Shown piece by piece: positions 46,140-55,318 of a stretch of 64,000 nucleotides of DNA. The notes under the pieces are model-generated. The model did not search any database, was not told the origin of the DNA, and worked only from the letters and a program-made list of their open reading frames with translations. The position numbers were made by a program, and so were the translations under genes. The DNA lies in NCBI RefSeq assembly GCF_024128855.1, contig NZ_JAMYDV010000003.1:1-64000 (forward strand), written 5' to 3'. The stretch is from Rhodovulum tesquicola (lineage in GTDB: Bacteria > Pseudomonadota > Alphaproteobacteria > Rhodobacterales > Rhodobacteraceae). How positions within the stretch are numbered: position 1 is the first letter of the stretch; every line of letters begins with the position of its first letter.

Positions 46140-47228
46140 TCAGATGCCCGTCTGCGACCCCTGCCTGACCGCTTGCGGCCCCGGGATCAAGAGCGAGGCA
46201 TCGCCGTAGGAGAAGAAGCGGTAACCCGAATTCACCGCATGGGTGTAGATCTGCCGGATCCGGTCCGTTCCCATCAGCGCCGAGACCAGCATCATCAGCG
46301 TCGAGCGCGGCAGGTGAAAGTTGGTCATCAGCGCATCCGCGATCCGAAACCGGTAGCCCGGCCGGATGAAGATATCGGTCTCGCCCACCCAGGGGTGCAG
46401 ACGGCCCGCCTCGTCCGCGGCGCTTTCGATCAGCCGCAGCGCGGTGGTGCCCACGGGAATGATCCGTCCGCCCGCCGCGCGGGTGGCGTTGATCTCGGCG
46501 GCCGCCGCTTCGGTCACCTCGCCCCATTCGGCATGCATCCGGTGCGCCGAGACATCATCGGTCTTGACCGGCAGGAAGGTGCCCGCGCCGACATGCAGCG
46601 TCACATGGGTAAACGCCACGCCCCTCGCGGCCAGCGCGGCCAGCAGCGGCTGGTCGAAATGCAGCGATGCGGTGGGGGCAGCCACGGCGCCGGGACGGGC
46701 GGCCCAGACGGTCTGGTAATCCTCGCGGTCCTGCGCGTCGGCGGGGCGCTTCGCGGCGATGTAGGGCGGCAGGGGCATGGCGCCCGCCTCGGCCAGTGCC
46801 GCGTCGAAGGCCTCGCCCGCAAGGTCGAAGTCCAGCACCGCGTCCTCGTCGCCCTTCGCGACCACCAGCGCGCTCAGGCGGTCCGAAAAGATCACCCTGT
46901 CGCCCGGTTTCAGCTTCTTCAACGGTCGCGCCATCGCCCGCCAGTACCCGCCGGGCGCGGGCTCCATCAGCGTCACCTCGATGCGCGCCTCGACCGGCCC
47001 CTGCGCCGTCTCGCGCCGGCGCAACCCGGTCAACCGGGCGGGGATCACGCGGGTATCGTTCAGCACCAGCCGATCGCCGGGCTGCAACAGGTCGGGCAGG
47101 TCGCGCACATGCAGATCGCGCAGCCTGTCGCCCTCGGCCACCAGCAGACACGCAGAGGATCGCGGCCGCGCGGGCCGGGTCGCGATCAGCGCCTCGGGCA
47201 GGTCGAAATCGAAATCCGACAGCTTCAT
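46140..47228 (-). CDS. queA: S-adenosylmethionine:tRNA ribosyltransferase-isomerase QueA
   Basis: A 362-residue enzyme that transfers and isomerises ribose from SAM to 7-aminomethyl-7-deazaguanine in tRNA, giving epoxyqueuosine. Family motifs are [79 protein letters not shown] and [17 protein letters not shown]. Length normal. Its ATG overlaps the stop of the giant AsmA-like gene upstream by 4 bases. It supplies the pathway used by gluQ. Confidence 0.96.
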   Translation of the reverse strand: MKLSDFDFDLPEALIATRPARPRSSACLLVAEGDRLRDLHVRDLPDLLQPGDRLVLNDTRVIPARLTGLRRRETAQGPVEARIEVTLMEPAPGGYWRAMARPLKKLKPGDRVIFSDRLSALVVAKGDEDAVLDFDLAGEAFDAALAEAGAMPLPPYIAAKRPADAQDREDYQTVWAARPGAVAAPTASLHFDQPLLAALAARGVAFTHVTLHVGAGTFLPVKTDDVSAHRMHAEWGEVTEAAAAEINATRAAGGRIIPVGTTALRLIESAADEAGRLHPWVGETDIFIRPGYRFRIADALMTNFHLPRSTLMMLVSALMGTDRIRQIYTHAVNSGYRFFSYGDASLLIPGPQAVRQGSQTGI

Positions 47229-50200
47229 TGCCCCGCCTCCTGCCGGGCGCGCGGCGGCGGACTGCGGAATATCTCGCGGAACATCCCCGGGGTCAGGATC
47301 GACAGCGGGTTGACGCGCACCGTCGGGGCCTCGGCCGCCCCCGAAAGGCGATAGTTGAAGCCGAACAACCCCTCGCCGCGGCGGGTCAGCACCGAGCCGA
47401 TGGAATTCAGCATGTAGACCGGCGAGATCACGCCCTGCATGTCGATGCGCCCCTCGCGCGTGCCATAGACCCCGGCCATCGAGATGCCCAGTGACGGACC
47501 GACCGCGCTGGCCCGGCGGATTTCCACCGCACCCGGCATCAGCCGGAACTGCGCCTCGACAGTCGAGAACATCAACCCATCGCCATTCAGCAACTCGACC
47601 AGCCCCACGACCGAGATCGCCGACAGCAATTCCGCCAGAACCGGCGTGCCGCGCACGCGCAGGCCGTCGATCCTAAGCTGTCCAGAGTAATGCCCCTCAT
47701 CTCCCCGCGGCTGCAAGACCAGATCGAGCCTGCCGCCATGCGCGCGCCTGTAGATGCCCGCACCCCGCAGCGCCGCGCCCGCATCGTCCGACCGCACCCG
47801 GACCGCGGTGCCGCCCTCGGCGGGCACCAGCGTCGCGACGACCGGGCCGCCGCCCTCGACCGTTCCGGACAGCTGGCCGTTCAGCCCGCCCTGCCCCGAC
47901 AGCCGCCCGCGCAGCCCGGTCAGCACAATGCCGTCGCTGACGATCAGGCGGTCCAGCGCCACCTCGACCGCACCGCTGCCCCGCCGCCCTGCCGGGCCTC
48001 CACCCGAGGGCAGCGCGCGCAAATCGACCCTGCCGCCCGTGATCGCGATGGCAGGCGGACGGCCCGCGCCCCGGCCGCTTAGCACGACAGGCGCATCGAA
48101 CCAGCCGCCCAGCCGCACCCGCGACAGCCGCGCGGCCTCCAGCCCGCCTTCGCCATTCAGCGCGATGGACCCCGTTACCGACAGCCCCGGCGCCTCGAGC
48201 AGCAGCCTATCGATTGCGGGCGCCTCGCCCAGCCGCCCGGCCAGGTCCAGCCGCCCCGCGCTGCCCGCCGGTTTGGACCAACCCAGTTCCGGGACGGCAA
48301 GCCGCAGCCCCACAAGGTCGGAGTCCAGCGTGAACCGCGGCGCCGCATCGGGATCGAGATCGAGCGAGAAGCTTGCCCGCCCAACCCCCGAAAGGCTTCC
48401 CTCGGGCAAGCCGATCCCGAAAGTCGCGTTTGTGATGGCCGACAGATCCAGCGTGCCCTCGACCCGCGATGCCCCGCCATTCCCCGGCCCGCCCGGCATC
48501 GTCCAGGCCGCGCGCAGCGGCACCCCGTCCAGGGCCCCCGCGCCCGAGATCGCCATCATCGCCGGGCTGGCCTCCAGCCGCAGCGCGTCGGCCTCGAACC
48601 GTCGTCCGGGCACCAGATCGTCAGCGGCGACCGCACGCAGATCGCCCGCTAGACGCCAGCCGATATCCTCGACCGCCAGCCCCTCGGCCACCGGCATGTC
48701 TAGACGGGTCTCGATCAGCGCCTCGCCCGTGGCAAGATCGGGCGCGATCCCGGCTGCGCTGGCGATGCCTAGCGGCGGCTGGTCGATCAGCGACAGCGCG
48801 GCGGGAATGGTCGAGCGGGTGCGCAGAACGATCTCGGCCCGCGGCACATCGGCGGTCATGTCGGGCACCTGAAAGGTCGAACCCGCGACGTCCACCTCGC
48901 CCTCGGGCGTCGCAACGCTGCCACGCTCGACCGACAAGGCAAATCGGTCGCTGTCGATCACGACATGGCCGATACCCTGCCGGATCGGGGGAAACCCGTC
49001 CAGAACCTGCACCTCTGCATCGCGGATGGCATGGGTCAGCGACACACGCAAAGGCCCAGCGGGCGGGCGGCGCAGCGCGGCGCGACCGTCATGGACAATG
49101 CCAGCCAGAACATTGGCCTCGATCCAGCCCCTCGTGTTCGGCGCCAGATTCAGCGGCCAGAGCGACAGGAGCCGCTGACGGTCGATCTCGGGGATGGTGA
49201 CATCCACCGCGACATCCCAGCCCTCGGGCAGCGCGCGCACGCGGCCCCGGCCGCGATAGCTGCGCCCCTCGTCCAGCAGCACGACCTGACCCAGCGTCGC
49301 AGCGAACGGGAAAAGCCGAAGCTGGAGGTCCAGCGCGCCACCGGTCAGGATCGCGGGCGTCTCGAACACCCCATCAGGGTCAAGCGCGACCTCGCGAAAG
49401 GCGAGCTGGGCAACCAGCGTCTCGGGCCAGCCACCCTCCATGTCGCGCAGATAGGCATGGCCCTCGGCACTCAGCCGCAGGATCGCGGTATCGACCGCGA
49501 TGCGGTCGAAATTCAGACGTCCCGCCTCGGGGTCGTAGGTAAAGGCCGACCGCCCCGAGGCAAAGCCGATGGGCGGCGCGCCCCCCGCGGGCCGCAGCGC
49601 GCCCGCGCCGATCTCAAGCGCCGCGGCCAGGGGGCCGAGACTGCCATCGGCAAAGACCTCGGTGCGGATTGCGCCGGAAATCGGCGCGTCGATCACCGCC
49701 AGCGCGGCCAGGGCGGGCGATTGCGTCGCGATATCGGCTGAGGGCACGTCCGAGAAGGTCGCTGCGAAGCTCGTGGCGGGGCTTCCCTTGCGAGAGACGA
49801 AATCGAAGGCCAGTTCGGCGGGTAACTCGGCCTGCCCCCGGAGCGAGAAGAAGGCCCGGATCGCGACCTCGTCCGCATCCTGGTCAAGCGTCATCAGCCC
49901 GTTCTCGACAATCCATGTCCGACCTGCGCGGGCGTCCTCGAAGGTCAGGCCCAGCCCCTCGACACTGACCGCCTCGATTGCAACAAGCCCCGGCGCCGAG
50001 AGTCCGCGGTCGATCTCGTCGAGCAGTTCTCCCAGGCTCGCCGCGGCGCTGACCGGTGCGCCCGTGCGCCCCAGCGCCAGGTCGAGCCGACCATTGGGCG
50101 CACGCCGCAGCGTCAGCTCCGCCCCGTCAAGCGCCACATGCGTCAGTTCGAGCCGTCCCGAGGCCAGCCCCGCCGCAGAGATCGTCGCCCTGATCACCGG

Positions 50201-50518
50201 CAGCGCGGCGACATCCCGCCCCGCCCCGTCGAGCACCACGACATCGCGGAACCGCACCGAAGGGACCGCCTTGCGCGAGAACATCACCCCCACCCCGCCG
50301 ATCCGCATCTCGGCGGGCGCGAACTGGCTGTTCAGCCGCGCCTCGATCCGTGCCGTGGCCCAGCCGGGCAGATCGACCATGCGCCCGGTCAGCGCCAGTC
50401 CGGCCAGCCCGCCCAGACCCATCAGCATCCCGAGACTCAACAGCAACCAGATGCCGAACCGCTGGTGCGGCTCGATCACACGCGCTTCGGTGCTGGTCTC
50501 CGGCTCTTTACCGCTCAT
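47225..50518 (-). CDS. Large AsmA/TamB-like envelope protein (DUF3971 type)
   Basis: A 1097-residue protein with a short cytoplasmic N-terminus, one signal-anchor helix (residues 22-44, [20 protein letters not shown]) and a very long periplasmic beta-rich part. It shows the AsmA-like pattern of repeated beta strands (for example [32 protein letters not shown]) and a C-terminal AsmA_2-like region ([25 protein letters not shown] to [30 protein letters not shown]). Such proteins (YhdP, TamB) bridge the inner and outer membranes and move phospholipid. It is the likely YhdP/DUF3971 representative here, co-transcribed with queA. Exact role inferred. Confidence 0.85.
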   Translation of the reverse strand: MSGKEPETSTEARVIEPHQRFGIWLLLSLGMLMGLGGLAGLALTGRMVDLPGWATARIEARLNSQFAPAEMRIGGVGVMFSRKAVPSVRFRDVVVLDGAGRDVAALPVIRATISAAGLASGRLELTHVALDGAELTLRRAPNGRLDLALGRTGAPVSAAASLGELLDEIDRGLSAPGLVAIEAVSVEGLGLTFEDARAGRTWIVENGLMTLDQDADEVAIRAFFSLRGQAELPAELAFDFVSRKGSPATSFAATFSDVPSADIATQSPALAALAVIDAPISGAIRTEVFADGSLGPLAAALEIGAGALRPAGGAPPIGFASGRSAFTYDPEAGRLNFDRIAVDTAILRLSAEGHAYLRDMEGGWPETLVAQLAFREVALDPDGVFETPAILTGGALDLQLRLFPFAATLGQVVLLDEGRSYRGRGRVRALPEGWDVAVDVTIPEIDRQRLLSLWPLNLAPNTRGWIEANVLAGIVHDGRAALRRPPAGPLRVSLTHAIRDAEVQVLDGFPPIRQGIGHVVIDSDRFALSVERGSVATPEGEVDVAGSTFQVPDMTADVPRAEIVLRTRSTIPAALSLIDQPPLGIASAAGIAPDLATGEALIETRLDMPVAEGLAVEDIGWRLAGDLRAVAADDLVPGRRFEADALRLEASPAMMAISGAGALDGVPLRAAWTMPGGPGNGGASRVEGTLDLSAITNATFGIGLPEGSLSGVGRASFSLDLDPDAAPRFTLDSDLVGLRLAVPELGWSKPAGSAGRLDLAGRLGEAPAIDRLLLEAPGLSVTGSIALNGEGGLEAARLSRVRLGGWFDAPVVLSGRGAGRPPAIAITGGRVDLRALPSGGGPAGRRGSGAVEVALDRLIVSDGIVLTGLRGRLSGQGGLNGQLSGTVEGGGPVVATLVPAEGGTAVRVRSDDAGAALRGAGIYRRAHGGRLDLVLQPRGDEGHYSGQLRIDGLRVRGTPVLAELLSAISVVGLVELLNGDGLMFSTVEAQFRLMPGAVEIRRASAVGPSLGISMAGVYGTREGRIDMQGVISPVYMLNSIGSVLTRRGEGLFGFNYRLSGAAEAPTVRVNPLSILTPGMFREIFRSPPPRARQEAGQ

Positions 50519-50678
50519 CCCGACAGCCCGCCCCGCATCTGCGCGGCGAAGGATCTCCCGCTTGCCTGCCTGCGCGCAGCGCCTATTGTCTGACGCGTTG
50601 CGCTATACCCAAGGCGCCTGCCCGCCAACCCGAAGGCCCTCGACCGAAGGGCCGCGAACCCGAAGGACCGACAGACCC

Positions 50679-51140
50679 ATGATCGACTCCGGCCAGACCG
50701 CGCCCGATTTCACCCTGCCTCAGGACGGGGGCGCGGATGTCACGCTTTCGGCGCTGCGCCCTGCCCCCGTGGTTCTCTATTTCTATCCCAAGGATGACAC
50801 GTCGGGATGCACGAAGGAAGCCATCGCCTTCTCGGGACTGCTGGCCGAGTTCGAGGCGGCGGGTGCAAGGGTCTTCGGCATTTCCAAGGACAGCGTCGAA
50901 AAACACGGCAAGTTCCGCTGCAAGCACGAACTCAGCGTGCCGCTTCTTTCCGACGAAGGCAGCGATGTCTGCGAGCGCTACGGCGTCTGGGTCGAGAAGT
51001 CGATGTATGGCAAGAAATACTTCGGCATCGAACGATCCACCTTCCTGATCGACGGGTCGGGCACGGTCGCGCGGGCCTGGCACAAGGTGAAGGTGCCGGG
51101 CCATGCCGAAGAGGTTCTGGAGGCGGTGCGCGCCCTCTGA
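50679..51140 (+). CDS. bcp: Thioredoxin-dependent thiol peroxidase Bcp (peroxiredoxin Q)
   Basis: A 153-residue peroxiredoxin that reduces hydrogen peroxide and organic peroxides. The peroxidatic cysteine is C44 in YPKDDTSGCTKEAIAF. The position that carries the resolving cysteine in E. coli Bcp (five residues on) is isoleucine, so it either uses C81 or C98 or works as a 1-Cys enzyme. The GIERSTFLIDGSGTVARAWHKVKVPGHAEEVL part is typical. It is separated from the AsmA-like gene by a divergent gap of 160 bases. Confidence 0.95.
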   Translation: MIDSGQTAPDFTLPQDGGADVTLSALRPAPVVLYFYPKDDTSGCTKEAIAFSGLLAEFEAAGARVFGISKDSVEKHGKFRCKHELSVPLLSDEGSDVCERYGVWVEKSMYGKKYFGIERSTFLIDGSGTVARAWHKVKVPGHAEEVLEAVRAL

Positions 51141-51193
51141 GCGCGCGCGCTGGCCAACCCGACGGTATCCGCAGCCGACGCCATGCCAGCGGT

Positions 51194-51215
51194 GGAACAC
51201 GACCGGCGGTGTTCC
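51194..51215. promoter_or_regulatory. Inverted repeat between bcp and the M23 peptidase gene
   Basis: GGAACAC (51194-51200) and GTGTTCC (51209-51215) are perfect 7-base arms around 8 bases. No T-run follows, so an operator for the downstream peptidase-bactofilin genes is as likely as a terminator for bcp. It lies in the 230-base gap 51141-51370, which holds no other supported feature. Confidence 0.35.
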
Positions 51216-51370
51216 GCGGATCGGATGCGGAAATCGGCGGATTCCCGCCAGAATGCCGCCGACCCCTTGAGAAAAAGCAGAAAAAATTTGCGGCAGAGCG
51301 ATGCTGTGGTTAGTGACGGGGCGTCCGGAGCCGTTCCGCTGCTCCCGACTAAGCAAGATAAGCAGCTGAG

Positions 51371-52723
51371 GTGCAGGCATTGACGGGGCGTTTCCTCCAC
51401 CGCATCGACATGGCGCTTGGGCGCTATCTTCCCGAACAGAGACTCTTTCTGCGCACCGACCACAGCACGCGTTTCCTGCGTCTCTCACCGAGGACCCAGC
51501 TTCTGGGTCTGGCGGGCGGGGCCACCGTGATGGCCTGGGCGATGCTGTCCACGGCGATCGTGCTGATGGACCAGGTCGGCGCGGGCAACCTGCGCGACCA
51601 GGCCAAGCGCGAGCAGGCCCTTTATGACGAGCGGATCAACGCGCTGGCGGCCGAGCGCGACCAGGCCGCCAGCGAAGCCGCCGCCGCGCGCGAACGCTTC
51701 GAGATGGCCATGGGCGAGGTGTCGCGGATGCAATCCGAGTTGCTGTCCTCGGAAGAACGCAACCGCGAGCTGGAAACCGGCATGGACGTGCTGCAAAAGG
51801 GCCTGCGCAAGACCGCGGCCGAGCGCGACGCCGCCCGCGCCCGCACCCGGGAACTGGCCGCCACGCTTGCCGGCGAGCCCGGCGGAGAGATGGCCGAGGG
51901 TCCGCGCGCAGCAGATGTGCAGGAGATCCTTGCCTTCCTGACCGGCGCGCTGGAAGAAACCGCAGGCGCGCGCGACACCGCCGCCGCCAACGCCTCTGCC
52001 GCGCTGGAACTGGCCGAGGCGCTGGCCTACGAGCATGACCTGGTCGCGGAACGGAACGACCAGATCTTCTCCTCGCTGGAAGAAGCGCTGACCGTTTCGG
52101 TCGTTCCGCTTGAAAAGATGTTCAAATCCGCGGGCCTCTCGCCCGATCGGCTGATCGACCGGGTGCGCCAGGGCTATGGCGGGGTGGGCGGTCCGCTGGT
52201 GCAGATCTCTGCCTCGACCAAGGGCGATTATACGCCCTCCGCCGACGAGCTGCGCGCCCAGTCCCTGCTCCACAAGATGGACGAACTGAACCTCTACCGC
52301 ATCGCCGCCGAGAAGCTGCCCTTTGCCCAGCCTGTGAAATCCGCCTACCGCTTCACCAGCCCGTTCGGCGAGCGGCGCCACCCGATCACGGGCGCACGCA
52401 GCATGCATGAGGGCGTGGATTTCGCGTCCTCGCACGGCACGCCGATCCACGCCACCGCCGATGGCGTCGTCGTCAAGGCGGGATGGCAGTCGGGTTATGG
52501 CCGCCTGGTGACGATCCGGCACGATTTCGGGCTGGAAACCCGCTACGCCCACATGTCCAAGATACGGGTCAACGAGGGTCAAAGGGTCTCGCGCGGGGAC
52601 CTGATAGGTGATATGGGAAGTACCGGACAGTCGACAGGGACGCATCTGCACTATGAGGTGCGCGTCGACGGGAAGCCCGTCAACCCCATGACCTACATCA
52701 AGGCAGCCAGAGATGTTTTCTAA
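51371..52723 (+). CDS. M23 family peptidoglycan endopeptidase (membrane anchored)
   Basis: A 450-residue periplasmic cell-wall hydrolase with a membrane anchor near residues 45-68 (LLGLAGGATVMAWAMLSTAIV), a long coiled coil (about 75-240, rich in Glu/Arg/Ala heptads) and a C-terminal LytM/M23 domain: MHEGVDF with the zinc His and Asp, GRLVTIRHDFGLETRYAH and STGTHLHYEV with HLH. The start is a GTG at 51371 with a weak ribosome site; an ATG at 51410 is an alternative. Its end overlaps the bactofilin gene by 11 bases. Peptidase-bactofilin pairs control local wall growth, as known for BacA/LmdC partners. Confidence 0.92.
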   Translation: MQALTGRFLHRIDMALGRYLPEQRLFLRTDHSTRFLRLSPRTQLLGLAGGATVMAWAMLSTAIVLMDQVGAGNLRDQAKREQALYDERINALAAERDQAASEAAAARERFEMAMGEVSRMQSELLSSEERNRELETGMDVLQKGLRKTAAERDAARARTRELAATLAGEPGGEMAEGPRAADVQEILAFLTGALEETAGARDTAAANASAALELAEALAYEHDLVAERNDQIFSSLEEALTVSVVPLEKMFKSAGLSPDRLIDRVRQGYGGVGGPLVQISASTKGDYTPSADELRAQSLLHKMDELNLYRIAAEKLPFAQPVKSAYRFTSPFGERRHPITGARSMHEGVDFASSHGTPIHATADGVVVKAGWQSGYGRLVTIRHDFGLETRYAHMSKIRVNEGQRVSRGDLIGDMGSTGQSTGTHLHYEVRVDGKPVNPMTYIKAARDVF

Positions 52724-53258
52724 AAGCAGGATCAACGAGCCCGGCCCGAAGGCCGGCGAACCGGAAAAATCGAAGCTGCCCGAGCCCGGGTTCCCGCGCC
52801 CCGGTTCCGACAGCCCCGTTCCGGCCGCGCCCAAGGCCAAGCCGCCCGCTTCGATGCTGTCCTCGGACCTCGTGGTGACGGGCAATCTCAAGACGTCGGG
52901 CGACATTCAGGTCGAAGGAACGATCGACGGCGACATCCATGCGCATCTGCTGACCGTGGGCGAAAATGCCACGATCCGGGGCGAGGTGATGGCCGATGAC
53001 GTGGTCATCAACGGCCGGGTGATCGGCCGGGTGCGCGGTCTGAAGGTGCGGCTGACCTCGACCGCGCGGGTCGAGGGCGACATCATCCACAAGACCATCG
53101 CGATCGAGAGCGGCGCGCATTTCGAGGGCTCGGTCCAGCGTCAGGACGACCCGCTCAATGTCGGCCAGCGCGGCGGCGGGGCGAAGGCCACGCATGTTCT
53201 GGGCGACGGCGCGGCGGTTGCGCGCGCACCCAGCGAGACCGGCCAGCCCAAGGGCTGA
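52713..53258 (+). CDS. Bactofilin (polymer-forming cytoskeletal protein)
   Basis: A 181-residue protein: a Pro-rich disordered N-terminus (residues 1-48), a central bactofilin beta-helix (about 49-145: DLVVTGNLKTSGDIQVEGTI, DGDIHAHLLTVGENATIRGE, VVINGRVIGRVRGLKVRLTS, RVEGDIIHKTIAIESGAHFEG) and a Gly/Ala-rich tail. Bactofilins polymerise without nucleotide and place wall enzymes at defined sites. Overlap with the upstream M23 gene argues for a stoichiometric pair. A strong terminator follows at 53286-53321. Confidence 0.95.
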   Translation: MFSKSRINEPGPKAGEPEKSKLPEPGFPRPGSDSPVPAAPKAKPPASMLSSDLVVTGNLKTSGDIQVEGTIDGDIHAHLLTVGENATIRGEVMADDVVINGRVIGRVRGLKVRLTSTARVEGDIIHKTIAIESGAHFEGSVQRQDDPLNVGQRGGGAKATHVLGDGAAVARAPSETGQPKG

Positions 53259-53285
53259 GCCCGACGATCCTCAGGGAGGAGGAGG

Positions 53286-53321
53286 AAGGGCCCCGCGCCG
53301 GCAACGGCAGGGGGCCCTTTT
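53286..53321 (+). terminator. Rho-independent terminator after the bactofilin gene
   Basis: AAGGGCCCC (53286-53294) and GGGGCCCTT (53311-53319) form a perfect 9-base stem with a 16-base loop, running into TTTT (53318-53321). It lies 27 bases after the bactofilin stop and closes the peptidase-bactofilin operon. Confidence 0.8.
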
Positions 53322-53459
53322 GCGTGACCGGTGGGATTGCCCGCGTCAGAGGCCCCGCGCGCCCCGGCCCGGTTTTCGCGAAGCGGACAAGGCCGGCCGT
53401 TGCCTCGGTCCCGCAGGCTCCCGACCATCGGACAGCCCCAAGAACAGGGAGACCCATCC

Positions 53460-54092
53460 ATGAATCCGGTCGACATCCTGGATTACGCAGGCGTTGCACT
53501 TTTCGCCGCAACCGGTGCGCTGGCGGCCTCGCGCAAGCAGCTTGATATCATCGGCTTCCTGTTTCTGGGCGCGGTCACCGGCATCGGCGGGGGCACCTTG
53601 CGCGATCTGGTTCTGGGCGTGCCGGTCTTCTGGGTGCAACAGCATCTCTACCTTGTCGTCTGCGCCGCGACCGCCGTTCTGGTCAACTTCACCGCGCATC
53701 TGCTGGAATCGCGTTATCGCCTGCTGCTGTGGCTCGACGCGGTCGCGCTTGCCGCCTATGGCGTCTTCGGCGCCTACAAGGGGCTTCTTGTCACCGGATC
53801 GGCGACGGTTGCCATCGCCATGGGAATGCTGACCGGAACCTTCGGCGGCATCCTGCGGGATGTACTGGCCCGCGAACCTTCGGTGCTGATGCGACAGGAA
53901 ATCTATGTCGCGGCCGCGCTGACCGGCGCGCTGGCCTATGTGGCGCTGCGTGCGCTGGACATCGGGTTGCCGATGGCGGCGGGTGGCGCCTTCCTGCTGG
54001 CGCTTTGCGTTCGCGGCGGCGCGCTTGCCTTCGGCTGGACCCTTCCCGCCTATCGCTCGCACCCCGGACGCGCGCCCGAGGATCTGCGCTGA
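53460..54092 (+). CDS. TRIC-type (UPF0126) trimeric cation channel protein
   Basis: A 210-residue membrane protein with seven hydrophobic segments arranged as two homologous three-helix units. Each unit carries the glycine-rich half-motif: TGIGGGTLRDLVLGVPVFWV in the first and TGTFGGILRDVLAREPSVLM in the second. Bacterial members of this family are homologous to TRIC potassium channels of animal sarcoplasmic reticulum; the physiological role in bacteria is unclear. GAGACCC precedes the ATG. It is a single gene, convergent with prfB across 12 bases. Confidence 0.93.
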   Translation: MNPVDILDYAGVALFAATGALAASRKQLDIIGFLFLGAVTGIGGGTLRDLVLGVPVFWVQQHLYLVVCAATAVLVNFTAHLLESRYRLLLWLDAVALAAYGVFGAYKGLLVTGSATVAIAMGMLTGTFGGILRDVLAREPSVLMRQEIYVAAALTGALAYVALRALDIGLPMAAGGAFLLALCVRGGALAFGWTLPAYRSHPGRAPEDLR

Positions 54093-54104
54093 GGCCGCTC
54101 GGGC

Positions 54105-55232
54105 TCAGCCTTCGGCCTGGGCCTCGGCGCGGCTCTTGCCCGCGACCTTGAGGGCCAGCGTCGCCGCCATGAACTGGTCCAGATCGCCGTCCAGCACGCC
54201 CGCGGTGTCCGAGGTCTCGACCCCGGTGCGCAGGTCCTTGACCATCTGGTAGGGCTGCAGGACATAGGACCGGATCTGGTTGCCCCAGCCGGCCTCGCCC
54301 TTGGCCTCGTGCTGGGCGGTGATCTCGGCGTTCCGGCGGTCCAGTTCCATTTGGTACAGCCGCGATTTCAACGCCTTCATGGCGATGTCGCGGTTCTGGT
54401 GCTGGGATTTCTCGGAACTCGTCACAACGATGCCGGTGGGGATATGAGTCATCCGCACCGCCGAGTCGGTGGTGTTGACGTGCTGACCGCCCGCCCCCGA
54501 CGATCGGTAGGTATCGACCCGGATATCGGCCGGGTTCACCTCGATCTCGATATTGTCGTCGACCACCGGATAGACCCAGACCGAGCTGAACGAGGTGTGC
54601 CGCCGCGCCGCGCTGTCATAGGGCGAGATGCGCACCAGCCGGTGAACGCCCGATTCCGATTTCAGCCAGCCATAGGCGTTGTGACCCGAAATCTTGTAGG
54701 TCGCGGACTTGATACCCGCCTCTTCGCCCGGGTTCTCGGCCTGCAACTCGACCTTGTAGCCATGCGCCTCGGCCCAACGGACATACATCCGCGCCAGCAT
54801 GTTCGCCCAGTCGCAGCTCTCGGTGCCGCCTGCGCCCGCGTTGATTTCAAGGAAGGTGTCGTTGGCATCCGCCTCGCCATCGAGCAGCGCCTCCAGCTCT
54901 TTCTGGGCGGCCTTCTCGCGCAGCGCCTTCAGCGCCGCCTCGGCCTCGGTCACCACGTCCTTGTCGTCCTCGGCCTCGCCCAGTTCGATCAGCTCGATAT
55001 TGTCGTCAAGCTCGCGGGAAATTCCCTTGTAGGTCTCGATGGCATCTGCAAGCGCCTGACGCTCGCGCATCAGTTTCTGCGCGCGCTCGGGATCGTTCCA
55101 CAGGTCCGGGTCCTCGGACATCGCATCGAATTCTTCCAACCGGTGCTCGGCCGTGTCCCAGTCAAGCCGCTGGGCCAGCAGCTTCAGCGACTTGCGGATC
55201 TCCGCGACGGTATTCTGCGCCTCTGCACGCAT
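54105..55232 (-). CDS. prfB: Peptide chain release factor 2
   Basis: A 375-residue RF2 that reads UAA and UGA. The catalytic GGQ is in [20 protein letters not shown], and the stop-codon-reading tripeptide, usually SPF, is SPY in [15 protein letters not shown]. The gene is one continuous frame without the autoregulatory +1 frameshift found in E. coli and many other bacteria. Coiled-coil domain 1 (residues 1-100) is normal. It follows the class A PBP gene by 86 bases on the same strand. Confidence 0.96.
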   Translation of the reverse strand: MRAEAQNTVAEIRKSLKLLAQRLDWDTAEHRLEEFDAMSEDPDLWNDPERAQKLMRERQALADAIETYKGISRELDDNIELIELGEAEDDKDVVTEAEAALKALREKAAQKELEALLDGEADANDTFLEINAGAGGTESCDWANMLARMYVRWAEAHGYKVELQAENPGEEAGIKSATYKISGHNAYGWLKSESGVHRLVRISPYDSAARRHTSFSSVWVYPVVDDNIEIEVNPADIRVDTYRSSGAGGQHVNTTDSAVRMTHIPTGIVVTSSEKSQHQNRDIAMKALKSRLYQMELDRRNAEITAQHEAKGEAGWGNQIRSYVLQPYQMVKDLRTGVETSDTAGVLDGDLDQFMAATLALKVAGKSRAEAQAEG

Positions 55233-55318
55233 GGCATCCGTGCCCCTTCAAGGTCTTGTCCGACGGTTTCAGATGGGGGTCATAGCCCGGCCAGCACGTC
55301 CGGGCAAGCGGGCCGCCC

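Noticed and set aside
54105-55232. Programmed frameshift in prfB
   Set aside because: The frame is continuous from start to stop; there is no early in-frame TGA.
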